Source: Mycolicibacterium tokaiense (GTDB taxonomy: Bacteria; Actinomycetota; Actinomycetes; Mycobacteriales; Mycobacteriaceae). Taken from it: 64,000 nt of DNA. Below the pieces are notes generated by a model. That model saw only the letters and a program-made list of their open reading frames with translations. It was not told where the DNA came from and did not search any database. A program made the position numbers and the translations under genes. Numbering within the stretch: position 1 is the stretch's first letter; the number at the start of each line of letters is the position of its first letter. This document shows, in pieces, positions 1 to 6,964 of the stretch. The DNA lies in the NCBI RefSeq assembly GCF_010725885.1, contig NZ_AP022600.1:2790001-2854000 (forward strand). The letters are read 5' to 3'.

Positions 1-109
1 GATCGGTCAGGACCGCCGGACGCGGTGTCGCGGCATCGGGACAGCGGCGCGCCATCTGCTGCACGCACAGGTTGGACCCGTACGCGAAATAGAGGTGACG
101 GACCGACAC
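1..109 (-). CDS. gamma-glutamylcyclotransferase-like protein, N-terminal fragment
   Basis: Reading leftward from a GTG at 109 gives about 36 residues beginning VSVRHLYFAYGSNL and continuing through QMARRCPDA. The FAYGSNL motif followed by a QM..RCP segment is the hallmark N-terminus of the gamma-glutamylcyclotransferase/AIG2-like superfamily, where YGSN forms the substrate-binding loop. The frame is open to the window edge, so most of the protein, including the expected catalytic Glu, lies outside. The GTG directly follows the mntH TGA stop (110-112), so the two genes are probably co-transcribed, with this one second. Substrate is unknown: such proteins cleave gamma-glutamyl amines or glutathione, or are uncharacterised. 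Family call is fairly secure; function is not. Confidence 0.7.
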   Translation of the reverse strand, partial: MSVRHLYFAYGSNLCVQQMARRCPDAATPRPAVLTD

Positions 110-1345
110 TCAGCCCGTCACGGTCAGATAGATGAGCACCACATTCAGCACACTAATCAACGCCGCGACCGCCCACCCGAGTGCGGTGGTGACCCGGTGG
201 TTGGCGTCGTCCCCCATCAACCGGCGGTCGCTGGTCAGGCGAACCAGCGGAATCAGGGCGAAGGGGATGCCGAACGACAGCACCACCTGGGAGAGCACCA
301 GGGCGCGACTGGGGTCGAAGCCGATGCCCAGGATCACCAGTGCGGGGATCAGTGTGACCAGCCGTCGCACCAGGATGGGAACGGAGATCTTGAGCAGCCC
401 GTCCATGATCATCGCGCCGGCGTATGCGCCCACCGAGGTGGAGGCCAGCCCTGAGGCCAGCAGGCCGATGGCGAACAGCAGCGCGATGGTGGGCCCCAGG
501 GTGTCCTGGACCGCGGCGTGGGCGCCTTCGATGGAGTCGGTGTCGTCGCGCCCCTGCAGAGTGGTGGCGGCCACCAGCAGCATCGCCAGGTTCACCGCGC
601 CGGCCACCAGCATGGCCAGTGCCACATCCCATTTGGTCACCTGCAACAGCCGCCGTCGCGGTGCGCCCGCCGCCGGATGTCCGTGCCGGTCGCGGGCCAG
701 CCCGGAGTGCAGGTAGACCGCGTGCGGCATGACCGTCGCGCCCAGCATGGCGGTGGCCAGCAGCACGCTCTCGGCACCGTCGAACCTGGGGATCAATCCG
801 GCGGCCACGTCGTCGACGGACGGGGGTGCCACCACCAGGCTGGTCAGGAAGCCGATCGCGATGACCAGCAGCAGTCCGGTGATGACCCGCTCGAACACCT
901 TCTGCCCGCGGCGGTCCTGTACCAGCAGCAGCACCAGTGACACCGCTCCGGTGATGATGCCGCCGACCAGCAGCGGCAGGTCGAACAAGAGGTACAGCGC
1001 GATGGCCCCGCCCACCACTTCGGCAAGATCGGTTGCCATGGCCACCAATTCGGCCTGCAGCCAGTAGGCGATCCGGGTGCGCCTGCGGGTGTGGTCGGCG
1101 ACGGCCTCCGGCAGTGAGCGCCCCGTGACCAGGCCCAGTTTGGCGGACAGGAACTGCACCAGCCCGGCCATCACGTTGGCCAGCACGATCACCCACACCA
1201 GCAGGAATCCGAACTGCGCGCCGGCGCTGACGTTGGCGGCGACGTTGCCTGGGTCGACGTAGGCGATGGCGGCGACGAACGCCGGCCCCAGCAGAACGAA
1301 TCCGGACCGCAGAGGCGCTCGGGTGACCTGGCTCAACTGCCCCAC
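110..1345 (-). CDS. mntH: Nramp-family divalent metal (Mn2+) transporter MntH
   Basis: Inner-membrane proton-coupled Mn2+/Fe2+ importer of 411 residues, a typical Nramp length. The signature AYVDPGN lies in the first membrane helix (about residues 28-34) and the metal-binding MPHAVYLHS motif near residue 206 in helix 6; both carry the conserved metal ligands (Asp, Asn, Met). About eleven hydrophobic segments are visible. The GTG at 1345 begins MGQLSQVTRAPL and leaves a normal short cytoplasmic N-terminus. A DtxR/MntR-like palindrome lies about 30 bp upstream, fitting repression by Mn-loaded MntR. The downstream gamma-glutamylcyclotransferase-like gene starts directly after the stop. Specificity for Mn over Fe follows from bacterial MntH proteins in general, not from the sequence alone. 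Confidence 0.93.
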   Translation of the reverse strand: MGQLSQVTRAPLRSGFVLLGPAFVAAIAYVDPGNVAANVSAGAQFGFLLVWVIVLANVMAGLVQFLSAKLGLVTGRSLPEAVADHTRRRTRIAYWLQAELVAMATDLAEVVGGAIALYLLFDLPLLVGGIITGAVSLVLLLVQDRRGQKVFERVITGLLLVIAIGFLTSLVVAPPSVDDVAAGLIPRFDGAESVLLATAMLGATVMPHAVYLHSGLARDRHGHPAAGAPRRRLLQVTKWDVALAMLVAGAVNLAMLLVAATTLQGRDDTDSIEGAHAAVQDTLGPTIALLFAIGLLASGLASTSVGAYAGAMIMDGLLKISVPILVRRLVTLIPALVILGIGFDPSRALVLSQVVLSFGIPFALIPLVRLTSDRRLMGDDANHRVTTALGWAVAALISVLNVVLIYLTVTG

Positions 1346-1373
1346 TCTCTATCCGTGGAAACGAATCAGAAAG

Positions 1374-1387
1374 TTAGGGTAGCCGAA
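1374..1387. promoter_or_regulatory. DtxR/MntR-like operator upstream of mntH
   Basis: The sequence TTAGGGTAGCCGAA is an imperfect palindrome (TTxGGxTAxCCxAA). On the mntH strand it reads TTCGGCTACCCTAA, differing at two positions from the half-element TTAGGCTAACCTAA of DtxR/IdeR-type boxes. It sits 29-42 bp upstream of the mntH GTG, where a metal-responsive repressor would block transcription. MntR (DtxR family) is known to control mntH in mycobacteria. Which regulator binds here is inferred. Confidence 0.5.
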
Positions 1388-1395
1388 AAATGTGT

Positions 1396-1638
1396 TCAGC
1401 CGAACCCGAAGACGAAACCGGGGCCGTCCCAGCCCCAGCCCCATCCCCAACCCCAGCCGTAGTTCATCGGTGGTGGGGTGGTGGTGATCTGCGCGCTGCC
1501 CCGGGTCTCGCACTGCGTGGTCTGCGGAGAGACGTTCACGCAGTTCGGCAAGGCCGCGGCGGTGGGCGAAAAAAGAACCGCCGCCGACAGCGCCAGGGCT
1601 GTCAGCGGCGGTGCGAAGAGTTGTGTTGTGGTGCACAT
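1396..1638 (-). CDS. small secreted protein with Gly-Trp repeat C-terminus
   Basis: An 80-residue protein with a clear Sec signal peptide (hydrophobic ALALSAAVLFSP, cleavage probably after TAAA near residue 29). The mature part has two Cys about 11 residues apart (PNCVNVSPQTTQCETRG), then GSAQITTTPPP and an alternating GWGWGWGWGW tract ending in an aromatic, Gly-rich tail. It is the last of three tandem genes with the same plan: signal peptide, Cys pair, G.xQI[TV][TS] and an aromatic tail. The Cys pair could form a disulfide outside the cytoplasm. I do not recognise a named family and infer no function beyond export. The ATG at 1638 starts right at a basic-free, short n-region; an overlapping start at 1636 is in another frame. 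Confidence 0.65.
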   Translation of the reverse strand: MCTTTQLFAPPLTALALSAAVLFSPTAAALPNCVNVSPQTTQCETRGSAQITTTPPPMNYGWGWGWGWGWDGPGFVFGFG

Positions 1639-1680
1639 GGTCGCTCCGATCGATGGAGCGATTTTACGCCTGAGCAGGGC

Positions 1681-1959
1681 TCAAGGGAATGTCACGACGT
1701 AGTTCGGGTAGTCCCAGTAGCGGTAGGTGAAGCCCGGCCAGGTGGGCTGGCCCAATTCGGCCGGACCGGTGACGATCTGAGTGCTGCCGCCGGTGGTGCA
1801 CACCGTGGTCTGCGGGGTGGCCGGCTGGGAGCCGACGGCGCCGCACTGCGGCTGGGCCGCCGCCACCGGCGCAAGCAGCAGAGCCACCGGCGCAGAGAGC
1901 ACCGCCGCCGACAGCGCGAGGACTGCCAGCGGCGGAGCGAAAGGCGTCGAGACGCGCAT
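1681..1959 (-). CDS. small secreted protein, paralogue of its two neighbours
   Basis: A 92-residue exported protein starting at ATG 1959 (MRVSTPFAPP). A long hydrophobic stretch ends AAAQP around residue 36, the likely signal-peptidase site. The mature part has a Cys pair (PQCGAVG and TTVCTTGG), then STQIVTGPAELG and an aromatic tail rich in Trp, Tyr and Pro (PTWPGFTYRYWDYPNY). The open frame extends upstream to 2073, but that part overlaps the next gene and the ATG at 1959 directly precedes the signal peptide. It lies 11 bp after the stop of the upstream paralogue, so the three are probably one transcript. Function unknown. Confidence 0.65.
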   Translation of the reverse strand: MRVSTPFAPPLAVLALSAAVLSAPVALLLAPVAAAQPQCGAVGSQPATPQTTVCTTGGSTQIVTGPAELGQPTWPGFTYRYWDYPNYVVTFP

Positions 1960-1970
1960 GGGGCCGGGGT

Positions 1971-2216
1971 CTAGAGGACCCACATGCCTCCACCCCACGG
2001 CCACATGCCCCACTGGGTCTCGCCGAGCTGACCGGGCGAGCTGGTGATCTGGGCATTGCCCGGGCTCTGGCACACCGTGCTGGTACCGGAGACGATGTTG
2101 CCGGCTTGCGTGCAGTCGGTGCGCGGGGGCTCAGCCGACGCCAGCGGCGCGGCCATGATGGCCCCGGCAGCACCAGCGGCTGCGAGCAGTGCGGCGACGG
2201 TCAGACGAGACTTCAT
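1971..2216 (-). CDS. small secreted protein, first of three tandem paralogues
   Basis: An 81-residue protein with a textbook signal peptide: MKSRLTV, an Ala-rich core, and the cleavage motif ASA-EPP near residue 28. The mature chain is only about 53 residues, with two Cys (TDCTQAGN and STVCQSPG), GNAQITSSPGQLG, and a Trp/Gly/Met tail (QWGMWPWGGGMWVL). It heads a three-gene tandem on this strand. The shared QI[TV][TS]xP segment between the Cys pair and the tail shows the three arose by duplication, although the tails have diverged. No named family is recognised; role outside the cell unknown. Confidence 0.68.
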   Translation of the reverse strand: MKSRLTVAALLAAAGAAGAIMAAPLASAEPPRTDCTQAGNIVSGTSTVCQSPGNAQITSSPGQLGETQWGMWPWGGGMWVL

Positions 2217-2302
2217 CCCTGGGTCCTTGTCCTCGAAGGCATCAATGATGTCCAGAGCCTACAGCGCTTTGCCAGCAAGTACCGGGATGTCGGCAATCGG
2301 GC

Positions 2303-3094
2303 TCACAGGTCCGGGATGGGCAGGTCCAAGTTGGGAAACGTCAGTCCGCCGTCCACCTCGAGGGTCTTACCGGTGAGGTAGCTCGCGGCAGGCGAAGCCA
2401 GATACACGGCCGCCGCCGCGATGTCGTCGGGATCGCCGAGGCGGCGCATCGGCGTGGCCCGCTCCATGGGGGTCCGTAGCTCGTCGTTGGACGCCACCAC
2501 CTCGAGCGCGGAGGTCAGGATGGAGCCCGGCGCGATGGCGTTGACGCGCACCCGCGGGGCCAGGTCCAACGCGGAGAGCCGGGTGTAATGAGCCAGCGCC
2601 GCCTTCGCCGTACCATAAGCGGCAAACCCGCGCCCGGCCAGACGTCCCATCGTCGACGTGATGTTGATGACGCTGCCGCCGCCGCTGTGCTCCAACATCA
2701 ACGGCACCGCAGCGGAAGTCAGCGCGTGCGCCGTCATCACGTTGAACGTGAATGCATTCTTGAAGGCCTGGGTCGGGGTGTCCAGCAAAGCGCCTGGCAT
2801 GGTGCCGCCGACGTTGTTGACCACGATGTCGAGTTTGCCGAACGTCTCGGCCGCGACGCGCGCCAGGCCCGCGGTGGTGTCCGGGTCGGCGAGGTCGCCC
2901 ACCACGATGCGCGCGTGGCGGCCCGTCTCACGGACGGCGGCCGCGACGGTCTCCAGTTCGGATTGGGTGCGCGACGCGATCACCACATCGGCACCTGCCT
3001 GCGCGAATGCCACGGCGATCGCCGCACCGAGGCCGCGCCCCGCTCCGGTCACCACCGCCACCCGGTCGTCCAAGCGGAATTTGTCGAGGATCAT
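2303..3094 (-). CDS. short-chain dehydrogenase/reductase
   Basis: NAD(P)-dependent oxidoreductase of 263 residues, a classical SDR length. The cofactor motif TGAGRGLG lies near residue 17, NNVGG (variant of NNAG) near 95, and the catalytic Ser-Tyr-Lys in ITSTMGR and YGTAK. The frame is open far upstream to 3478 but overlaps the divergent PKS gene; ATG 3094 ([17 protein letters not shown]) puts the Rossmann fold at the expected place. A KstR-consensus site lies 57-70 bp upstream, so it probably belongs to the sterol-catabolic regulon. That suggests a role in steroid side-chain or ring oxidation or in CoA-ester metabolism. The exact substrate cannot be read from the sequence. Confidence 0.85.
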   Translation of the reverse strand: MILDKFRLDDRVAVVTGAGRGLGAAIAVAFAQAGADVVIASRTQSELETVAAAVRETGRHARIVVGDLADPDTTAGLARVAAETFGKLDIVVNNVGGTMPGALLDTPTQAFKNAFTFNVMTAHALTSAAVPLMLEHSGGGSVINITSTMGRLAGRGFAAYGTAKAALAHYTRLSALDLAPRVRVNAIAPGSILTSALEVVASNDELRTPMERATPMRRLGDPDDIAAAAVYLASPAASYLTGKTLEVDGGLTFPNLDLPIPDL

Positions 3095-3150
3095 CGCGGC
3101 AGACCGTAACAAGATCAACCCGCCTTGCGCAGGGCATTGCCGAAGCTTTC

Positions 3151-3164
3151 TAGAACTTGTTCCA
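3151..3164. promoter_or_regulatory. KstR-type operator
   Basis: TAGAACTTGTTCCA matches the published KstR consensus TnnAACnnGTTnnA at every fixed position. It lies 57 bp upstream of the SDR start (3094, minus strand) and about 97 bp upstream of the PKS start (3261, plus strand). KstR is the TetR-family repressor of cholesterol catabolism in mycobacteria. A second perfect match occurs in this window at 61163-61176. Binding is inferred from the motif only. Confidence 0.6.
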
Positions 3165-3260
3165 ATTGCCGATCCTGGCGATCTATCCTGAGGATCTGTC
3201 CAGGTGAGAGAGGCAAAACGTAGCCCCCAACCGCGAACCGAGGAGCCATAATCTGACGAG

Positions 3261-4319
3261 ATGACCGACGCCCCAGCACTCTGCGCGGCCCCCGCAATCG
3301 CGGCAGCCGCAGTGGAATTCCCGCCGCACCGATACGCCCAGAAGGACGTGATCGGGGCGCTGGCCGACTTCGCCGGCCCGGAGTTCCACCGCTTCGCGAC
3401 CGCCGCCGGTGTGGAGTACCGGAACCTTGCGCTGCCGCCGGAGCGGTACCCCACGCTGAACGGCTTCTCGGAGGCCAACGCCGCCTACCTCGAGGTGGCG
3501 CTGGACCTAGGGGAGCGGGCGCTGACGTCGGCCCTGGACAAGGCAGGACTGCAGGCCTCCGACGTCGATGTCATCTTCTCCACCACCGTCACCGGCCTGG
3601 CGGTGCCGACCGTGGAGGCGCGTCTGGCCGGTCGCATGGGACTGCGTGCGGACGTCAAACGGGTGCCGCTGTTCGGGCTGGGCTGTGTGGCCGGCGCCGC
3701 CGGAGTGGCCCGGATGCACGACTACCTCCGGGCCTACCCGGATCAGGTGGCGGTTCTATTGGCCGTCGAGCTGTGCTCACTGACAGTGCAACGGGACGAC
3801 ATGTCGGTGGCGAACCTGGTGGCCTCCAGCCTGTTCGGCGACGGCGCCGCAGCCGTCGTGGCCACCGGGGCCCACCGCACCCGCACCGGACCGCAGGTGC
3901 TGGCCAGCCGCAGCCGGCTCTATCCGGACACCGAGGCTGTGATGGGCTGGGACATCGGCTCACAGGGCTTCAAGATCGTGTTGTCCGCCGAGGTGCCCGA
4001 CATCGCCGAGAAGTACCTGGGCGAGGATGTCGCGCTGTTCCTGTCCGAATTCGGGCTCACCCCGGCCGACATCTCCACCTGGGTGTCGCACCCCGGCGGG
4101 CCGAAGGTGATCGACGCGATCCAGGACGTCCTGGATCTGCCTGCCGATGCGTTGGACCACACCCGGAGGTCGTTGCGCGAGAACGGGAACCTGTCCTCGG
4201 CGTCGGTGCTCGACGTGCTGCGGGCCAACCTCGCCGAGCCGCCCGCCGCGGGCAGCTACGGCCTGATGATCGCCATGGGCCCGGGGTTCTGCTCCGAGCT
4301 CGTGCTGCTGAGGTGGTGA
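3261..4319 (+). CDS. type III polyketide synthase (alkylresorcinol/alkylpyrone synthase-like)
   Basis: Condenses a long-chain acyl-CoA starter with malonyl-CoA units to make alkylresorcinol or alkylpyrone products. The 352 residues carry the type III PKS triad: Cys in [13 protein letters not shown] (about residue 140), His in SHPGGPKV (about 278) and Asn in ENGNLSS (about 312). The C-terminal [11 protein letters not shown] motif is also typical. The chain contains the internal FGDGAAA loop. The next two genes, a methyltransferase and a flavoprotein, follow at 4 bp and by overlap, the same order as Streptomyces srsABC and the mycobacterial polyketide-quinone operon. The product is therefore probably a methylated, hydroxylated alkyl(hydro)quinone in the membrane. 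Enzyme class is certain; product inferred from context. Confidence 0.9.
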   Translation: MTDAPALCAAPAIAAAAVEFPPHRYAQKDVIGALADFAGPEFHRFATAAGVEYRNLALPPERYPTLNGFSEANAAYLEVALDLGERALTSALDKAGLQASDVDVIFSTTVTGLAVPTVEARLAGRMGLRADVKRVPLFGLGCVAGAAGVARMHDYLRAYPDQVAVLLAVELCSLTVQRDDMSVANLVASSLFGDGAAAVVATGAHRTRTGPQVLASRSRLYPDTEAVMGWDIGSQGFKIVLSAEVPDIAEKYLGEDVALFLSEFGLTPADISTWVSHPGGPKVIDAIQDVLDLPADALDHTRRSLRENGNLSSASVLDVLRANLAEPPAAGSYGLMIAMGPGFCSELVLLRW

Positions 4320-4323
4320 CGGC

Positions 4324-4839
4324 GTGTATTACCTGCTGATCCTGGTGGTCGCCCTCGAGCGACTGGCCGAACTGGTGGTCTCGAAGCGAAACGCCTCGTG
4401 GGCATTCGCCAATGGCGGCAAAGAATTCGGCCGCGGGCACTACCCGGTGATGGTGGCCATCCACACCGCCCTGCTGGTCGGGTGCGTGGTCGAGGTGTGG
4501 GCGCTGGACCGGCCCTTCATCCCATGGCTGGGCTGGACCATGTTCGTGGTCGCGGTGTTGAGCCAGGTGCTGCGCTGGTGGTGCATCACCACCCTGGGTA
4601 AACGGTGGAACACCCTGGTGATCGTCATTCCCGATGCGCCGCTGGTGAAGACGGGCCCGTACAAGTACACCTGGCTGCACCACCCCAACTATCTCGTTGT
4701 GGTGATCGAGGGCATCGCGTTGCCGATGATCCACACCGCGTGGATCACCGCGATCTGCTTCACGCTGGCCAACGCCTGGTTGCTCAGTGTGCGGCTGCGG
4801 GTGGAGAATGAAGCCTTGGGTTACACCGTGAAGTCATGA
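4324..4839 (+). CDS. isoprenylcysteine carboxyl methyltransferase-family membrane methyltransferase
   Basis: A 171-residue membrane protein with four to five hydrophobic helices and the ICMT/phospholipid-methyltransferase C-terminal pattern GPYKYTWLHHPNYLVV, which binds S-adenosylmethionine. It starts at GTG 4324, four bases after the PKS stop, and its TGA overlaps the next ATG (ATGA at 4836-4839), so translation is coupled. In the homologous srs-type cluster the equivalent enzyme O-methylates the alkylresorcinol ring. Here it likely methylates the lipid polyketide at the membrane. It is very unlikely to act on isoprenylated proteins, which bacteria lack. Confidence 0.85.
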   Translation: MYYLLILVVALERLAELVVSKRNASWAFANGGKEFGRGHYPVMVAIHTALLVGCVVEVWALDRPFIPWLGWTMFVVAVLSQVLRWWCITTLGKRWNTLVIVIPDAPLVKTGPYKYTWLHHPNYLVVVIEGIALPMIHTAWITAICFTLANAWLLSVRLRVENEALGYTVKS

Positions 4840-5852
4840 GTGGCTTCGACACCGACGTTCTGGTGGTGGGTGGCGGTCCTGGTGGACTGGCCACCGCCCT
4901 GCATGCCCGCGCCCGCGGGTTGTCGGTGATCGTGGCCGAGCCGCGGGATTCCCCGATCGACAAGGCATGTGGCGAAGGGTTGATGCCCGGGGGGTTGGCC
5001 GAACTGGCCGCCCTGGGAGTGGACCCGGCCGGTATGCCGTTTCGCGGCATCGCCTATTCCGACGGCAAGCGCCGCGCCCAGGCGCTGTTCCGCGACGGGA
5101 TGGGACGCGGAGTGCGTCGCACCACGCTGCACGCCGCCCTGGCCGCGCGGGCCAAAGAACAGGACACCGAGTGGGTGTCGGCGAAGGTGACCTCGGTCAG
5201 CCAGGACGCCGACGGTGTGACCGCAGGCGGGATCCGGGCCCGCTACCTGGTGGGCGCCGACGGGCTGCACTCCGCGGTGCGCCGCTCGGTGGGCATCGAT
5301 GCAGCGGTCGGCAGTCCGCGACGGGTGGGGCTGCGCAGGCACTTTCACGTCCCGGTCTGGTCGGAGTTCGTCGAGGTGCACTGGTCACCGTTCGGCGAGG
5401 CCTATGTGACGCCGGTGGAGCCGGACCTGGTGGGCGTGGCGATCCTGAGCACCCACCGTGCCGACCTCAGCCGCTTTCCGTGGCTGCAGGAGCGGTTGCG
5501 CGGCGTCGAGTCCACCAGGGAGCGCGGTTGCGGACCGCTGCGGCAGGTGGTTTCGCGGCGGGTGGCCGGGCGGGTGCTGCTGGTAGGTGACGCCGCGGGC
5601 TACGAGGACGCGCTCACCGGCGAAGGCATGAGCCTGGCGGTCAAGCAGGCCGCGGCGGCTGTTGCGGCCATCGCCGCCGAGCGGCCGGCGGATTACGAGA
5701 AGGACTGGCAGCGCATCACCCGCCGCTACCGACTGCTCACGCGCGGGCTGGTGCTGGCCACCGCCACCCGGTTCGGCAAGAACGCGATCGTGCCCGCCGC
5801 CGCGTCCCTGCCGCCGGTGTTCCGGTTGGCGGTCAACACACTGGGGCACTAG
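4836..5852 (+). CDS. FAD-dependent oxidoreductase (geranylgeranyl reductase/PHBH-type monooxygenase)
   Basis: A 338-residue flavoprotein with N-terminal ADP-binding fingerprint VVGGGPGG (residues 10-17), the DKACGEGLMP segment seen in geranylgeranyl-reductase-like enzymes, and the second FAD motif LLVGDAAGYEDALTGEG near residue 247. It is the third gene of the type III PKS operon, overlapping the methyltransferase by 4 bp. In the analogous SrsC and polyketide-quinone pathways the flavoprotein hydroxylates the resorcinol ring so that it can become a quinone. That is the best assignment here, inferred from order and family. Its 3' end overlaps the convergent CoA-transferase gene by 4 bp. Confidence 0.85.
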   Translation: MSGFDTDVLVVGGGPGGLATALHARARGLSVIVAEPRDSPIDKACGEGLMPGGLAELAALGVDPAGMPFRGIAYSDGKRRAQALFRDGMGRGVRRTTLHAALAARAKEQDTEWVSAKVTSVSQDADGVTAGGIRARYLVGADGLHSAVRRSVGIDAAVGSPRRVGLRRHFHVPVWSEFVEVHWSPFGEAYVTPVEPDLVGVAILSTHRADLSRFPWLQERLRGVESTRERGCGPLRQVVSRRVAGRVLLVGDAAGYEDALTGEGMSLAVKQAAAAVAAIAAERPADYEKDWQRITRRYRLLTRGLVLATATRFGKNAIVPAAASLPPVFRLAVNTLGH

Positions 5853-6964
5853 TCGCTGGACTGCCCCAACCGCGGTGGGGGACAACGGTAGGTCGGCGGT
5901 GTCGCCGACAGCGTGATGGGGTTCGCCACCTGCGGTGTGGGGCTGCCGGGGATCGTCACCGTCGGCTTCAGTCCCAGCGCGTCGGCGAAGGCGAAGGCTT
6001 CGGCCATGTCGTTGATGGGTCCGGCCGGGACGCCGAGCCCGGTCAACACTATGTACCAGTGGTCGGCGCCGCGGGTACGCAGCACAGCTACCAGCTTGTC
6101 GCACAATGCCTCTCGATTTGCGACACGCAGGGCGTTGGTGCGGAAGCGGGGGTCGTCGGCCAGGTCGTCGAGTTCGAGGGCGCGACACAGCAGTGCGAAC
6201 TGTTTGTCGTTGCCCACTGCCAGGGCAATCGGCCGGTCAGCGGTGTCGAACGTCTGATACGGGGTGATGCTGGGATGGCGGTTGCCCATGATGGCAGGTA
6301 CCGCGCCGGCACCCAGAAATCCGGAGGCCTGGTTGACCATCGACGAGAGCAGCGTCGAGAGCAGAGTGGTCTCCACGCGCTGGCCTTCCCCGGTGCGGTT
6401 TCGATGGGACAGGGCAGCCAGGATGCCGACGGTGGCGTGCAGCCCGGCAAGCACGTCGACAACGGCAACCCCGACCTTGGTGGGCTGCCCGGCCTCGGGG
6501 CCGGTGACACTCATCAACCCGCCGACGGCCTGGATCAACAGGTCATAGCCGGGCAGTGCGGCGCCGCCGCCGTGGCCGAACCCGGTGATGGAGCAGTAGA
6601 TCAGGCCGGGGCGAAGCTCGCAGAGGGTGTCATAGCCCAGGCCCAGTTTCTCCATGGTGCCGGGGCGGAAGTTCTCGACCACGACGTCGGCGGTGGCCAC
6701 CAGCTCGCGGGCGCGGGCCACGTCGCCGGCATCGGTCAGGTCGAGCACCAGGGACCGCTTGTTGCGGTTGACGGCGTTGAAGTAGGTGGCTACCCCGTCG
6801 GTGTCATAGGGCGGTCCCCACTCGCGGGTGTCGTCGCCGAGCCCGGGGCGTTCGATCTTGATGACGTCGGCGCCGAGGTCGCCGAGCATCATGGTGGCGT
6901 AGGGACCGGCCAGGACGCGGCTGAAGTCGAGGACCACCAGGCCGTCGAGAGCGGCGGCGCTCAT
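5849..6964 (-). CDS. family III (CaiB/BaiF) CoA-transferase, probably glutarate-type
   Basis: Transfers CoA between acyl-CoA and a free acid by way of an aspartyl-CoA thioester. The 371 residues begin LDGLVVLDFSRVLAGPYATM, followed by GADVIKIERP and NRNKRSL; the catalytic Asp lies in GYDLLIQAVGG (about residue 167), all typical of the family. It overlaps the upstream aldehyde dehydrogenase by 4 bp and belongs to a three-gene operon with a glutaryl-CoA-dehydrogenase-like enzyme. Glutarate, activated from succinyl-CoA, is therefore the most coherent substrate, as for human SUGCT. Some other dicarboxylic acid remains possible. At about 371 residues it is slightly shorter than the usual 390-400. 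Confidence 0.85.
   Translation of the reverse strand: MSAAALDGLVVLDFSRVLAGPYATMMLGDLGADVIKIERPGLGDDTREWGPPYDTDGVATYFNAVNRNKRSLVLDLTDAGDVARARELVATADVVVENFRPGTMEKLGLGYDTLCELRPGLIYCSITGFGHGGGAALPGYDLLIQAVGGLMSVTGPEAGQPTKVGVAVVDVLAGLHATVGILAALSHRNRTGEGQRVETTLLSTLLSSMVNQASGFLGAGAVPAIMGNRHPSITPYQTFDTADRPIALAVGNDKQFALLCRALELDDLADDPRFRTNALRVANREALCDKLVAVLRTRGADHWYIVLTGLGVPAGPINDMAEAFAFADALGLKPTVTIPGSPTPQVANPITLSATPPTYRCPPPRLGQSSD

Noticed and set aside
93..109. A partial match (core TCGGTCCGTC on the minus strand) to the shared operator near the mntH stop
   Set aside because: Only the 10-base core agrees, there is no -35/-10 context, and it lies across a stop/start junction in GC-rich coding DNA; chance is likely.
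2303..3478. A 391-residue SDR using the whole open frame
   Set aside because: The first 128 residues overlap the divergent PKS gene and the intergenic region and show no domain; ATG 3094 fits the Rossmann start.
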